Shown here in pieces: positions 31,258-39,356 of a DNA stretch of 64,000 nt (its first letter is position 1; every line of letters begins with the position of its first letter). The stretch covers positions 124,001 to 188,000 of the forward strand of contig CAWJJO010000018.1 in the NCBI GenBank assembly GCA_963843285.1, in the 5' to 3' direction. Below the pieces are notes generated by a model that did no database searches, was not told the origin of the DNA, and saw only the letters and a list, made by a program, of their open reading frames with translations. The DNA comes from CAZDDB01 sp963843285 (GTDB taxonomy: Bacteria; Acidobacteriota; HRBIN11; JAKEFK01). Both the position numbers and the translations under genes were made by a program.

Positions 31258-31390
31258 CCACAAGAAACTACCGCGGAAGAGATCCGCAGAAATACAGAAT
31301 CGACAGCTTCTGTGTTTGTGTGGTTCGTTTCTTTCTGGGTTGCCGAAACATCTGCCTGCGCACATCCGGCGGCATACGAGGGCTATCCAA

Positions 31391-31460
31391 CAATTGCGGA
31401 TTACGGATTGTCGATTGCGGAATCTGAAAATCCGCAATCTGAATCTGAAATCCGCAATTG
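31391..31460. repeat. Nested inverted repeat of GATTGCGGA units
   Basis: CAATTGCGGATT (31391-31402) and AATCCGCAATTG (31449-31460) are perfect 12-bp arms. An inner hairpin GATTGCGGA/TCCGCAATC lies at 31413-31421 and 31431-31439. It ends four bases before tRNA-Thr. Confidence 0.85.
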
Positions 31461-31464
31461 GAAT

Positions 31465-31536
<72 letters not shown>

Positions 31537-31572
31537 TTCGGAATCGAAATCAAAAACGTTCTGAGTTGAGCT

Positions 31573-31722
31573 ATGCGAGAAATCATTCAATTGGAATGCG
31601 GTTCGTGCAAACGCCGCAACTATAGTACGACAAAAAACAAGAAGAATACGCCCGACAAGCTGGAACGAAAGAAGTACTGTCCCTGGTGCCGGAACCATAC
31701 GGCGCACAAGGAGGTCAAGTAA
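31573..31722 (+). CDS. rpmG: 50S ribosomal protein L33
   Basis: A 49-residue zinc-type L33: MREIIQLECGSCKRRNYSTT, then KNTPDKLERKKYCPWCRNH, with two CxxC pairs (CGSC and CPWC). It binds near the E site of the large subunit. It sits between tRNA-Thr and tRNA-Trp, in the place where many bacteria carry a tuf gene. The usual rpmG-secE-nusG order is kept with tRNA-Trp interposed. The ATG at 31573 has only a weak GAG upstream. A two-CxxC L33 is the zinc-binding paralogue type. No second rpmG is visible here. Confidence 0.95.
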   Translation: MREIIQLECGSCKRRNYSTTKNKKNTPDKLERKKYCPWCRNHTAHKEVK

Positions 31723-31723
31723 C

Positions 31724-31793
31724 GTCTATCGAGTTGTCGAGTCTTCGCGTTCATCGCAATGACGCGACGACGCAATGACCCGACGACGCAAAC
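31724..31793. repeat. GTCTATCG / GACGACGCAA repeat cluster
   Basis: Starts with GTCTATCGAG and continues as CGACGACGCAATGACCCGACGACGC. The latter half is shared, with one difference, with the array before rplA (33209-33233). It fills the spacer between rpmG and tRNA-Trp and ends at the first base of the tRNA. Confidence 0.75.
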
Positions 31794-31867
31794 AGGCCAG
31801 TAGCTCGAACGGCTAGAGCATCGGTCTCCAAAACCGAGGGATGGGGGTTCGAATCCCTCCTGGCCTG
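31794..31867 (+). tRNA. tRNA-Trp (anticodon CCA)
   Basis: Acceptor AGGCCAG (31794-31800) pairs with CTGGCCT (31860-31866). The anticodon stem TCGGT/ACCGA encloses CTCCAAA with anticodon CCA. The T-loop is GGTTCGAATCC. CCA is encoded at 31868-31870. Confidence 0.95.
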
Positions 31868-31933
31868 CCATCGATCCCCAGCGGGAAACGGACAACCGAC
31901 ATTGGACTTATGGAACGAACAGGAGAATTCGCA

Positions 31934-32170
31934 GTGGCGAATAAATTGAGCGAAGGGCTTGAGAAAATTAAAGAAATCTGGACTTCCATCAAAACTTTCT
32001 TTGTGGAGGTCAACGCTGAAATCAAGAAAGTTACCTGGCCTACGTTCAAAGAAGTAAGAGATACCACGATTGTGGTAATTATCGCTGTTTTTATCTTTGG
32101 TATTTTTCTTTATCTGGTGGATCTGGGTCTGGGGCAACTCCTCAACTACTTGTTCAAGGTTGCGGCATAA
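31934..32170 (+). CDS. secE: Preprotein translocase subunit SecE
   Basis: The small essential subunit of the SecYEG channel, 78 residues with one membrane segment (about 40-60) preceded by the conserved amphipathic helix and KKVTWPTFKEVRDTT. I take the GTG at 31934 as the start because AGGAG (31921-31925) lies eight bases upstream. An ATG at 31910 in the same frame would add MERTGEFA and would put AGGAG inside the gene. The gene lies between tRNA-Trp and nusG, as in most bacteria. Confidence 0.92.
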   Translation: MANKLSEGLEKIKEIWTSIKTFFVEVNAEIKKVTWPTFKEVRDTTIVVIIAVFIFGIFLYLVDLGLGQLLNYLFKVAA

Positions 32171-32182
32171 GGATACAAGCAT

Positions 32183-32716
32183 ATGGCTAAGAAATGGTAC
32201 GTAATTCACACCTATTCGGGATACGAAAACAAAGTTGTGGATGCGCTTCAAAAGCGAGTCAAGGTTTTTGGACTCGATGACTTCGTAGGCCAGGTTTTGG
32301 TTCCTACGCAAAAAGTGCTGGAAGTTCGAGGCGGGAAAAAAGTGGAGACGGAAAAGAAATTTTATCCCGGTTACATTCTTGTGGAAATGGATATGTCGGA
32401 TGATGTCTGGCATGTGGTAGTCAACACACCAAAGGTTTCCGGGTTTGTTGGTTCCGGTCGTACGCCGACTCCGTTATCGGAAGGCGAGGTCGATCAGATT
32501 GTTCACCAGATCACCGCGGCAGCGGAAAAGCCCACTCCGAAATTCCTCTTTGATCGCGGCGAAACCATCAAAATCATTGATGGCCCGTTCAGCAATTTTA
32601 CAGGCCAGGTAGAAGAAGTGAACCCCGTGCGGAGCACATTGAAAGTAATGGTTACTATTTTTGGAAGAGCAACTCCTGTGGAACTGGACTTCTTGCAGGT
32701 GGAGAAAATCAGTTAG
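32183..32716 (+). CDS. nusG: Transcription termination/antitermination protein NusG
   Basis: Binds RNA polymerase across the cleft and couples it to the ribosome or Rho. The NGN domain starts KKWYVIHTYSGYENKVVDAL and contains FYPGYILVEMDMSDDVWHVV and FVGSGRTPTPLSEGEV. The C-terminal KOW domain is GETIKIIDGPFSNFTGQVEEVNP in sense. The length of 177 residues is standard, with no inserted domain. It follows secE by 12 bp and precedes rplK by 30 bp. Confidence 0.97.
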   Translation: MAKKWYVIHTYSGYENKVVDALQKRVKVFGLDDFVGQVLVPTQKVLEVRGGKKVETEKKFYPGYILVEMDMSDDVWHVVVNTPKVSGFVGSGRTPTPLSEGEVDQIVHQITAAAEKPTPKFLFDRGETIKIIDGPFSNFTGQVEEVNPVRSTLKVMVTIFGRATPVELDFLQVEKIS

Positions 32717-32746
32717 CTTCGCATGAATCAAATCAGCAGGTGAATC

Positions 32747-33169
32747 ATGGCAAAGAAAATTACCGGACAGATTAAATTGCAGATTCCAGGAGGCAAGGCG
32801 ACACCCGCACCTCCGGTTGGCCCGGCTCTGGGTCAGCACGGCCTCAATATTATGGAGTTCTGCAAATCTTTTAACGAACGCACCAAAACGATGGAAGGAT
32901 CGGTAATTCCGGTCATCATCACGATTTATGCGGATCGCAGTTATAGTTTTGTGACCAAGACTCCACCTGCAGCGGAAATGTTAAAGAAGGCCGCAGGGAT
33001 CATTAAAGGATCCGGCGAGCCGAACCGGAATAAGGTGGGAAAGGTAACGGAAAAACAAATCGAAGAAATTGCCAGAACGAAATTACCGGACCTCAACGCA
33101 AGCTCGCTGGACGCTGCCGTGCGAATTATTAAAGGAACCGCGCGCAGCATGGGTTTGGATATCATTTAG
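32747..33169 (+). CDS. rplK: 50S ribosomal protein L11
   Basis: Forms the base of the L7/L12 stalk with 23S rRNA and takes part in the stringent response. The N-terminal domain has KLQIPGGKATPAPPVGPALGQ with the proline-rich helix targeted by thiostrepton. The C-terminal rRNA-binding domain ends ARSMGLDII. The length of 140 residues is standard. A nonamer repeat array separates it from rplA, whereas these two genes are usually a few bases apart. Confidence 0.98.
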   Translation: MAKKITGQIKLQIPGGKATPAPPVGPALGQHGLNIMEFCKSFNERTKTMEGSVIPVIITIYADRSYSFVTKTPPAAEMLKKAAGIIKGSGEPNRNKVGKVTEKQIEEIARTKLPDLNASSLDAAVRIIKGTARSMGLDII

Positions 33170-33170
33170 C

Positions 33171-33240
33171 GTCTATCGTGTCTATCGCGTCCTCGCGTCT
33201 ATCGCGACGACGCAACGACCCGACGACGCGACGACGCCGA
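33171..33240. repeat. GTCTATCGC / GACGACGC repeat array between rplK and rplA
   Basis: GTCTATCGTGTCTATCGCGT is followed by CGACGACGCAACGACCCGAC and GACGCGACGACGC. The two halves are partly complementary and could fold. It ends before the GAGGAG ribosome binding site of rplA, so the insertion leaves that site intact. Confidence 0.8.
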
Positions 33241-33247
33241 GGAGTTT

Positions 33248-33949
33248 ATGGCAGCAGGAAAAAAATTTACGAACGCAAAGAAGCAAGTAGAAGACAGGGA
33301 ATATACGATTCCCGAAGCGATCGAGCTTTTGCAGAAAGTGAAATTTGCAAAGTTTGATGAAACGCTGGAAGGGCATCTGCGTCTCGGGGTGGACCCCAAG
33401 CACGCGGATCAAATGGTGCGCGGGACGGTCGTTCTGCCGCATGGAACCGGCAAATCGAAAAAGGTATTGGTGATTGCGACCGGAGAAAAAGTGCATGAAG
33501 CCGAACAGGCGGGCGCCGATTACGCCGGTGGAGATGAATTGATCGAAAAAATTTCCGGCGGCTGGATGGAATTTGATTCGGTGATTGCCACACCGGATGC
33601 GATGAAAAATGTGGCCAGACTGGGAAAAATCCTGGGTCCGCGCGGCCTGATGCCAAACCCCAAATCGGGTACGGTTACATTCGATGTTGCCCGCGCTGTA
33701 CAGGAAGTCAAAGCGGGAAAAGTTGAATTTCGTGTGGACAAGACCTCCAACGTGCATGTGCCGCTTGGAAAGCTGTCCTTTGCAAAGGATAAATTGATCG
33801 ACAACACCACAACCTTGGTAGACGCGATTCTCAAGGCAAAACCTGCATCGGCAAAGGGAAAATACATTCAGAAATTCTTTCTAACCGCAACCATGTCACC
33901 CAGCATCCGAATCAATACAACCTCGCTGGAGATCAAGGCGAATGCGTAG
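33248..33949 (+). CDS. rplA: 50S ribosomal protein L1
   Basis: The mobile L1 stalk protein that moves E-site tRNA, and usually the translational repressor of the L11 operon. Recognised by FVDETLEGHLRLG-like KFDETLEGHLRLGVDPKHADQ, VVLPHGTGK, the TPDAMKNVARLGKILGPRGLMPNPKSGTV block in sense, and the FRVDKTSNVHVPLGKLSF segment. The length of 233 residues is normal. The ribosome binding site GAGGAG lies just upstream. An L1 target hairpin may exist upstream of rplK, but I did not find a clear one. Confidence 0.97.
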   Translation: MAAGKKFTNAKKQVEDREYTIPEAIELLQKVKFAKFDETLEGHLRLGVDPKHADQMVRGTVVLPHGTGKSKKVLVIATGEKVHEAEQAGADYAGGDELIEKISGGWMEFDSVIATPDAMKNVARLGKILGPRGLMPNPKSGTVTFDVARAVQEVKAGKVEFRVDKTSNVHVPLGKLSFAKDKLIDNTTTLVDAILKAKPASAKGKYIQKFFLTATMSPSIRINTTSLEIKANA

Positions 33950-33958
33950 GAGGGAGCG

Positions 33959-34876
33959 ATGAACCGCACAGATAAACAAACTGAAGTAGAACAGCTCAGA
34001 CAGGATTTTGAAAAAGTAAAGAGCGCCTTCCTTGTTGATTTCCGCGGAATGAAGGTTGTGGACGCCACAGAACTTCGCCGTCAGGTTAGAAAGTCGCAAG
34101 GAATGTTGAAGGTCGTAAAGAATACACTGGCGCTGCTTGCTTCCAAAGATTTGCCGCTCCATGCGTTGTCGGATCATTTTGTCGGTCCGACTGCGATTGC
34201 ATATACATACGATGATGCCGTAAGTCTGGCGAAAGTCCTGAACAATATTTCCAAGGAGAACCCCGCACTGGTGATCAAAGCAGGTTTCCTAGAAGGCGCT
34301 TTGATTGAAGCGAAACGGATTCAGGAGGTTGCAAATCTGCCGACCAAAGCGGCTTTGCAGGGCCAGGTAGTGGGCCTATTGGCCTCTCCGCTGCGCCGAT
34401 TGCTTTGGGTGCTCAATGGAACAATACAGAAATTCTTAGTTGTACTTTCTGAAATCCAGAAATCTAGACCAGAATCCTCAGGAGGAGAAATGAATACGGA
34501 AGAGATCATTAAATCAATTGAAGACATGTCTGTTCTTCAGTTGTCCCAGCTGATCAAATCGCTGGAAGAGAAATTTGGTGTTTCGGCTGCTATGGCGGCG
34601 CCTGTCGCGGTGGCAGCAGGCGGCGGAGCGGCTGCGGCTGAAGCGGAAAAGAAGGAAGAAAAAACATCCTTTGACACTGTGTTGGCCAGTTATCCCGCCG
34701 ACAAGAAGATCAACATCATCAAGGTCGTGCGCGAAGTGACCAGTCTCGGGTTGAAGGAAGCCAAGGACCTGGTGGAAGGTGTGCCCAAGCCACTGAAAGA
34801 AGGGGTTTCCAAAGAGGAAGCCGAGACGATTAAAAAGAAGTTTGCGGAGACCGGCGCTGTTGTCGAGATCAAGTAG
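33959..34876 (+). CDS. rplJ: 50S ribosomal protein L10, open reading frame fused in frame to L7/L12
   Basis: Residues 1-177 are L10: SAFLVDFRGMKVVDATELRRQ, KVVKNTLALLA, FVGPTAIAY and the C-terminal helix RRLLWVLNGTIQKFLVVLSEIQ that binds L12 dimers. L10 normally ends about here, but no stop codon is present. The frame runs through KSRPESSGGE directly into the L7/L12 methionine at 34490. A TAG in another frame at 34465-34467 suggests that a one-base deletion may have removed the native stop. Either the protein is a true fusion or this is a sequence error. L7/L12 can still be made separately from its own ribosome binding site. Confidence 0.85.
   Translation: MNRTDKQTEVEQLRQDFEKVKSAFLVDFRGMKVVDATELRRQVRKSQGMLKVVKNTLALLASKDLPLHALSDHFVGPTAIAYTYDDAVSLAKVLNNISKENPALVIKAGFLEGALIEAKRIQEVANLPTKAALQGQVVGLLASPLRRLLWVLNGTIQKFLVVLSEIQKSRPESSGGEMNTEEIIKSIEDMSVLQLSQLIKSLEEKFGVSAAMAAPVAVAAGGGAAAAEAEKKEEKTSFDTVLASYPADKKINIIKVVREVTSLGLKEAKDLVEGVPKPLKEGVSKEEAETIKKKFAETGAVVEIK
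34490..34876 (+). CDS. rplL: 50S ribosomal protein L7/L12
   Basis: The multicopy stalk protein that recruits translational GTPases. The N-terminal dimerisation domain (EEIIKSIEDMSVLQLSQLIK) is followed by an Ala/Gly/Glu hinge and the C-terminal domain KKINIIKVVREVTSLGLKEAKDLVEGVPK in sense, with the helix that contacts factors. 128 residues. AGGAGGAG (34479-34486) lies four bases before this ATG, so independent initiation is likely even though the reading frame is continuous with rplJ. Separate initiation would preserve the 4-6 copies per L10 that ribosomes need. Confidence 0.96.
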   Translation: MNTEEIIKSIEDMSVLQLSQLIKSLEEKFGVSAAMAAPVAVAAGGGAAAAEAEKKEEKTSFDTVLASYPADKKINIIKVVREVTSLGLKEAKDLVEGVPKPLKEGVSKEEAETIKKKFAETGAVVEIK

Positions 34877-34970
34877 GATCCAGGCGTCCGTTGTTGTGCG
34901 GACAGGTTCAGGACAGCCGTATCGTGCGGCAAGAGGGAACGAGAAACTTTTTGTGAGGAACGTGTAAATT

Positions 34971-37900
34971 ATGAAGGAAAACATTGGATCTACTTCTCGC
35001 GATCGCGTCAGTTTTTCCAAGATTCCGATGGCGTTCCAGATTCCAAATCTGATTGAGATTCAGAGGAAGTCCTATGAAGAATTCCTTCAGATGAGTCTGT
35101 TGCCTTCGGAACGAAAGGACAACGGCCTGCAAGCCGTTTTTAATAGTGTATTCCCGATCACGGATTATCGCGACATCTGCACTCTGCAGTTTGTCGATTA
35201 TTCGATCGGCAACTGGCAATGCAAGTGCGGCAAACTGAAAGGTGTTGCCAACCTGCGTGTCAACTGTTCCCGCTGCAATCACAAGATCATGATTGATCCT
35301 GCGCTTGGTAGCGATGTGAACTGCCCACATTGCGGGCATGTCAACGAAAACGCGCTTCCGCTTTGCGATTTGTGCGGTACGTATGTAGAGATGAATCTCA
35401 AATACACCGTCACTGAATGCAAGGAGCGCGGGATGACGTATGCCGCGCCTCTCAAGGTAACATTGCGGCTTGCTGTCTACGACAAGGATCCGGAAACGGG
35501 GGCAAAGACGATCCGAGATGTGAAGGAGCAGGAAGCCTATTTCGGTGAAATTCCACTGATGACCGATACAGGAACGTTTGTCATCAATGGGACCGAGCGT
35601 GTTATCGTGAGCCAGCTCCATCGTTCCGCGGGCGTGTTCTTTCATGAAAGCGGGAAGAATGCATACACGGCGCAGATCATTCCTTACTACGGTTCGTGGG
35701 TGGAATTTGAGCTGGATGCAAAAGACCTTCTTTACGTTCGCATCGATCGCAAGCGAAAGTTTCTGGGAAGTGTGTTTTTGAGAGCGCTGATCGGCCATCA
35801 TAAACAGCAGTTGCTCAAGAAGGCTCCGGAACGGGAAGGAAAGAAGCCGGAAAAAGTTGAAAATGTTCCCGTTGCAAACGGCGACATCATTCCGCTGTTT
35901 TATCCGATCGATATGATCGTTCGTGAAAAAGATCAGCTTCTACTTCCTGCCACAGAGCGAATTATCGGGATGAAAGTTTCCCGCGATCTGATCGATCCGA
36001 AGACTCACGAAGTTCTAGTTCCGGCGGGACGCAAGATCAACAAGACCAACTTCCACGAAATTGAGAACCGCGGAATTACACAGATCCCGGTCACGCTGGA
36101 AGAAATGGAAGGAGGTCATTTTGCATACGATCTGATCAATGAAGAAACCGGTGAGCTCATCGCGTCCTCGAATCAGGAATTCACGAAGAACATCGGGGAA
36201 CAGATTCTGCTTCACGGGATTACAACGTTTGGTCTGTTCTTCCCGGAAAGAACAGAATTCGGTTTGGTGTTGAGTAACACCCTGAAGAAGGATCCGATTG
36301 CCACTGCAGACGACGCCTATAAGGAAATTTATCGCAGGCTTCGTCCCGGCGATCCTCCCACGACGGAGACATCGCGGACTTTCTTTGAAGACATGTTTTT
36401 CAATCGGAAGAAATACGATTTCTCGCGCGTCGGGCGTTTGAAATTGAATACGCGTTTGAATCTGCAAACGGGATTGGATGAAAAACTTCTGAGCAAAGAT
36501 GATTATGTTGCAGTGATCAGTTATCTGCTGAAACTGCGCAAAAACATCGGCACGATCGATGATATCGATCATCTTGGCAACCGCCGCGTTCGTTCCGTCG
36601 GCGAGCTGTTGCAGAATCAGTTCCGTCTTGGTTTGCTGCGGATGGAGCGCGCGATCAAAGAAAGGATGAGCGTGTATCAGGAAATTGCGACGGCGATGCC
36701 GAACGATGTGATTAACGCAAAGCCGGTTGTTGCTGCGATCCGGGAATTCTTTGGAAGCAGCCAGTTGTCTCAGTTTATGGATCAAACGAATCCGATCTCC
36801 GAGATCACGCACAAGCGCCGGTTGAGCGCGCTTGGACCGGGTGGCTTGAGCCGGGAGCGTGCCGGATTCGAAGTGCGCGACGTCCATCCGACTCACTACG
36901 GCCGCATCTGTCCAATTGAAACGCCGGAAGGTCCGAACATCGGACTCATCTCCTCGTTGAGCAGTTACGCGCGGATCAATGACTTCGGGTTTATCGAGAG
37001 CCCGTATCGCAAAGTCAAAGAAGGACGGATTGTGGACTACTGCAGGATCATTCATCCGGGCGAATCGGATCACAAACCCGGAGATGTTGCGGAGCTGGTG
37101 GATGTCAAGAAAACAAACGAAGCGCTGAAGCGTCATGGCAGAAAGCTGGCGCAATGGGAGCCTTACGTCTTTTATTTGACTGCATGGGAAGAGGATAAAT
37201 ACATCATTGCTCAGGCCAACGCGGAAGTCGATGAACATGGACGACTGGCGCAGGAGAGAATGAATGCGCGCGCCGCGGGCGATTTTATCCTCGCGCACCG
37301 CGAGCAGATCGATTACATCGATGTCTCTCCAAAACAACTGGTTAGCGTTGCCGCTTCGTTGATTCCGTTTCTGGAACATGACGATGCAAACCGCGCTTTG
37401 ATGGGATCGAACATGCAACGGCAGGCAGTGCCGCTAATCGCGCCGAATGCGCCGCTGGTCGGCACAGGCATGGAAGGAATCGCGGCAAAGGATTCCGGCA
37501 GCGTGATTCGCACCAGACGGGATGGAATCGTGGATTCACTCGATGCGGAAAGAATCATCGTGCGTGTGGATACCGAATCGAACGGTCAGCGCTTTATGGG
37601 CGATTCAGGCGCCGATATCTATGAGCTTACAAAGTTCAAGCGTTCGAACCAGAATACGTGCATCAACCAGAAGCCGATCGTCAAGCCGGGACAACGCGTA
37701 CGCAAAGGAGACATTCTTGCGGATGGTCCCTGCACCGATAAGGGAGAGCTTGCGCTGGGGCAGAACATTCTTTGCGCGTTTATGCCGTGGCGCGGTTACA
37801 ACTTTGAGGACGCGATCGTAATCAGTGAACGTCTTGTAAAAACAGATGCGTTCACTTCGATTCATATAGAAGAGTTTGAAACTGCCGCGCGCGACACGAA

Positions 37901-39323
37901 GCTCGGTCCGGAAGATATCACGCGCGACATTCCGAATCCGGATGAAGACGCCCTCGCGCAGCTTGACGAATCCGGGATTGTGCGGATTGGCGCTCACGTG
38001 AAACCGGGAGCGATCCTGGTTGGAAAGATTACTCCGAAAGGAGAGAGCGTTCTTTCGCCGGAAGAAAAATTGCTCCGCGCGATCTTTGGAGAGAAGGCGG
38101 GTGATTTCAAAGATGCTTCATTAATCTGTCCGCCCGGAATCGAAGGGATCGTGGTGGATGTGAAGATCTTCACACGCCGGGGTCAGGAAAAAGACGAAAA
38201 AACCAAGTCGATCGAAGCAGAAGAAATGGATCGCCTGAGAAAGAACCTGGATGATGAGATCCGGATTCTAGGCGATTCGGTGAAGAACCAGATCGTGAAT
38301 ATTCTGGATGGGTATATCGTGGCCGAGGATCTGCTCGATTCTTCCGGTAAGGAACTGTTGCAGAAGAATTCACGGGTTACCATCCAATCGCTCCGGGACG
38401 TCGCGGTAGAAAAGTTGCGACGGTTGAAGGTGCGCCCCCGCAAGGAAACGGTTATAGAAAAACTGGAAGATTTGATCGCCAAATATGACCGCCGCGTGGA
38501 AGTATTGAAGAGCGCGTACCAGGAAAAACTTGGCCGATTTGAAAAAGGAGATGATCTGCCTCCCGGTGTGATCAAACTTGTCAAAGTCTATATCGCGATG
38601 AAACGCAAGCTTTCCGTAGGCGACAAGATGGCGGGAAGGCATGGGAATAAAGGCGTGATCGCGGTTGTTCTGCCGGAAGAGGATATGCCGTTCCTTCCGG
38701 ACGGCACCGCGGTGGAGATTGTGTTGAATCCACTCGGTGTTCCGTCGCGAATGAATGTCGGACAGATTCTTGAAACACATCTGGGATGGGCAGCGAAAGT
38801 ACTCGGGATGACATTCTCATCCCCCGTATTCGATGGCGCTTCGGAGCATGAAATTAAGGATCTGCTGCGGAAGGCCGGACTACCGGTGAATGGCAAGACC
38901 GTTCTGCACGACGGAGTGATGGGAGAACCGTTTGAGCAACTGATTACGGTGGGTTACATCTATATGTTAAAACTTGCCCATCTGGTGGATGACAAGATCC
39001 ACGCGCGTTCGATCGGTCCGTATTCGTTGATCACGCAACAGCCGCTTGGCGGAAAGGCGCAGTTTGGCGGACAGCGTTTTGGAGAAATGGAAGTATGGGC
39101 GCTCGAAGCGTACGGCGCTTCGCACACACTCCAGGAGCTGTTGACCGCAAAATCGGATGACGTCTACGGACGCAGCAAGATTTACGAGACAGTCGTTCGC
39201 GGAGAGCCGTTCTATGAGCCAGGGCTTCCCGAATCCTTCAACGTTCTAGTCAAAGAGCTGCAATCTCTGGCCCTGGATGTTGAAATGCGCGTCGAACAAA
39301 AAACCGATGCGGTTGAAGAGTAA
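34971..39323 (+). CDS. rpoB: DNA-directed RNA polymerase subunit beta with an N-terminal eight-cysteine insertion
   Basis: Catalytic beta subunit. The conserved rifampicin region SSQLSQFMDQTNPISEITHKRR, PIETPEGPNIGLI and SVGDKMAGRHGNKGV are all present. At 1450 residues it is longer than many homologues. Part of the excess is an insertion at about 83-140 (35217-35390) with Cys84, 86, 99, 102, 118, 121, 132 and 135, forming two putative zinc ribbons (CKCG...CSRC and CPHC...CDLC). It lies between DYSIGNW and LKYTVTECKERGMTYAAPL, where other RpoB proteins pass directly. I recall similar insertions in Acidobacteria but could not verify this. The ATG 34971 lies behind GTGAGGAACG. Confidence 0.97.
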   Translation: MKENIGSTSRDRVSFSKIPMAFQIPNLIEIQRKSYEEFLQMSLLPSERKDNGLQAVFNSVFPITDYRDICTLQFVDYSIGNWQCKCGKLKGVANLRVNCSRCNHKIMIDPALGSDVNCPHCGHVNENALPLCDLCGTYVEMNLKYTVTECKERGMTYAAPLKVTLRLAVYDKDPETGAKTIRDVKEQEAYFGEIPLMTDTGTFVINGTERVIVSQLHRSAGVFFHESGKNAYTAQIIPYYGSWVEFELDAKDLLYVRIDRKRKFLGSVFLRALIGHHKQQLLKKAPEREGKKPEKVENVPVANGDIIPLFYPIDMIVREKDQLLLPATERIIGMKVSRDLIDPKTHEVLVPAGRKINKTNFHEIENRGITQIPVTLEEMEGGHFAYDLINEETGELIASSNQEFTKNIGEQILLHGITTFGLFFPERTEFGLVLSNTLKKDPIATADDAYKEIYRRLRPGDPPTTETSRTFFEDMFFNRKKYDFSRVGRLKLNTRLNLQTGLDEKLLSKDDYVAVISYLLKLRKNIGTIDDIDHLGNRRVRSVGELLQNQFRLGLLRMERAIKERMSVYQEIATAMPNDVINAKPVVAAIREFFGSSQLSQFMDQTNPISEITHKRRLSALGPGGLSRERAGFEVRDVHPTHYGRICPIETPEGPNIGLISSLSSYARINDFGFIESPYRKVKEGRIVDYCRIIHPGESDHKPGDVAELVDVKKTNEALKRHGRKLAQWEPYVFYLTAWEEDKYIIAQANAEVDEHGRLAQERMNARAAGDFILAHREQIDYIDVSPKQLVSVAASLIPFLEHDDANRALMGSNMQRQAVPLIAPNAPLVGTGMEGIAAKDSGSVIRTRRDGIVDSLDAERIIVRVDTESNGQRFMGDSGADIYELTKFKRSNQNTCINQKPIVKPGQRVRKGDILADGPCTDKGELALGQNILCAFMPWRGYNFEDAIVISERLVKTDAFTSIHIEEFETAARDTKLGPEDITRDIPNPDEDALAQLDESGIVRIGAHVKPGAILVGKITPKGESVLSPEEKLLRAIFGEKAGDFKDASLICPPGIEGIVVDVKIFTRRGQEKDEKTKSIEAEEMDRLRKNLDDEIRILGDSVKNQIVNILDGYIVAEDLLDSSGKELLQKNSRVTIQSLRDVAVEKLRRLKVRPRKETVIEKLEDLIAKYDRRVEVLKSAYQEKLGRFEKGDDLPPGVIKLVKVYIAMKRKLSVGDKMAGRHGNKGVIAVVLPEEDMPFLPDGTAVEIVLNPLGVPSRMNVGQILETHLGWAAKVLGMTFSSPVFDGASEHEIKDLLRKAGLPVNGKTVLHDGVMGEPFEQLITVGYIYMLKLAHLVDDKIHARSIGPYSLITQQPLGGKAQFGGQRFGEMEVWALEAYGASHTLQELLTAKSDDVYGRSKIYETVVRGEPFYEPGLPESFNVLVKELQSLALDVEMRVEQKTDAVEE

Positions 39324-39356
39324 CGGGCGGGTGTCGCTCCTACAGGAGGAACGAAA

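Noticed and set aside
36015..37418. Minus-strand open frame of 467 codons inside rpoB
   Set aside because: Antisense shadow of a highly conserved gene; no family resemblance and no ribosome binding site.
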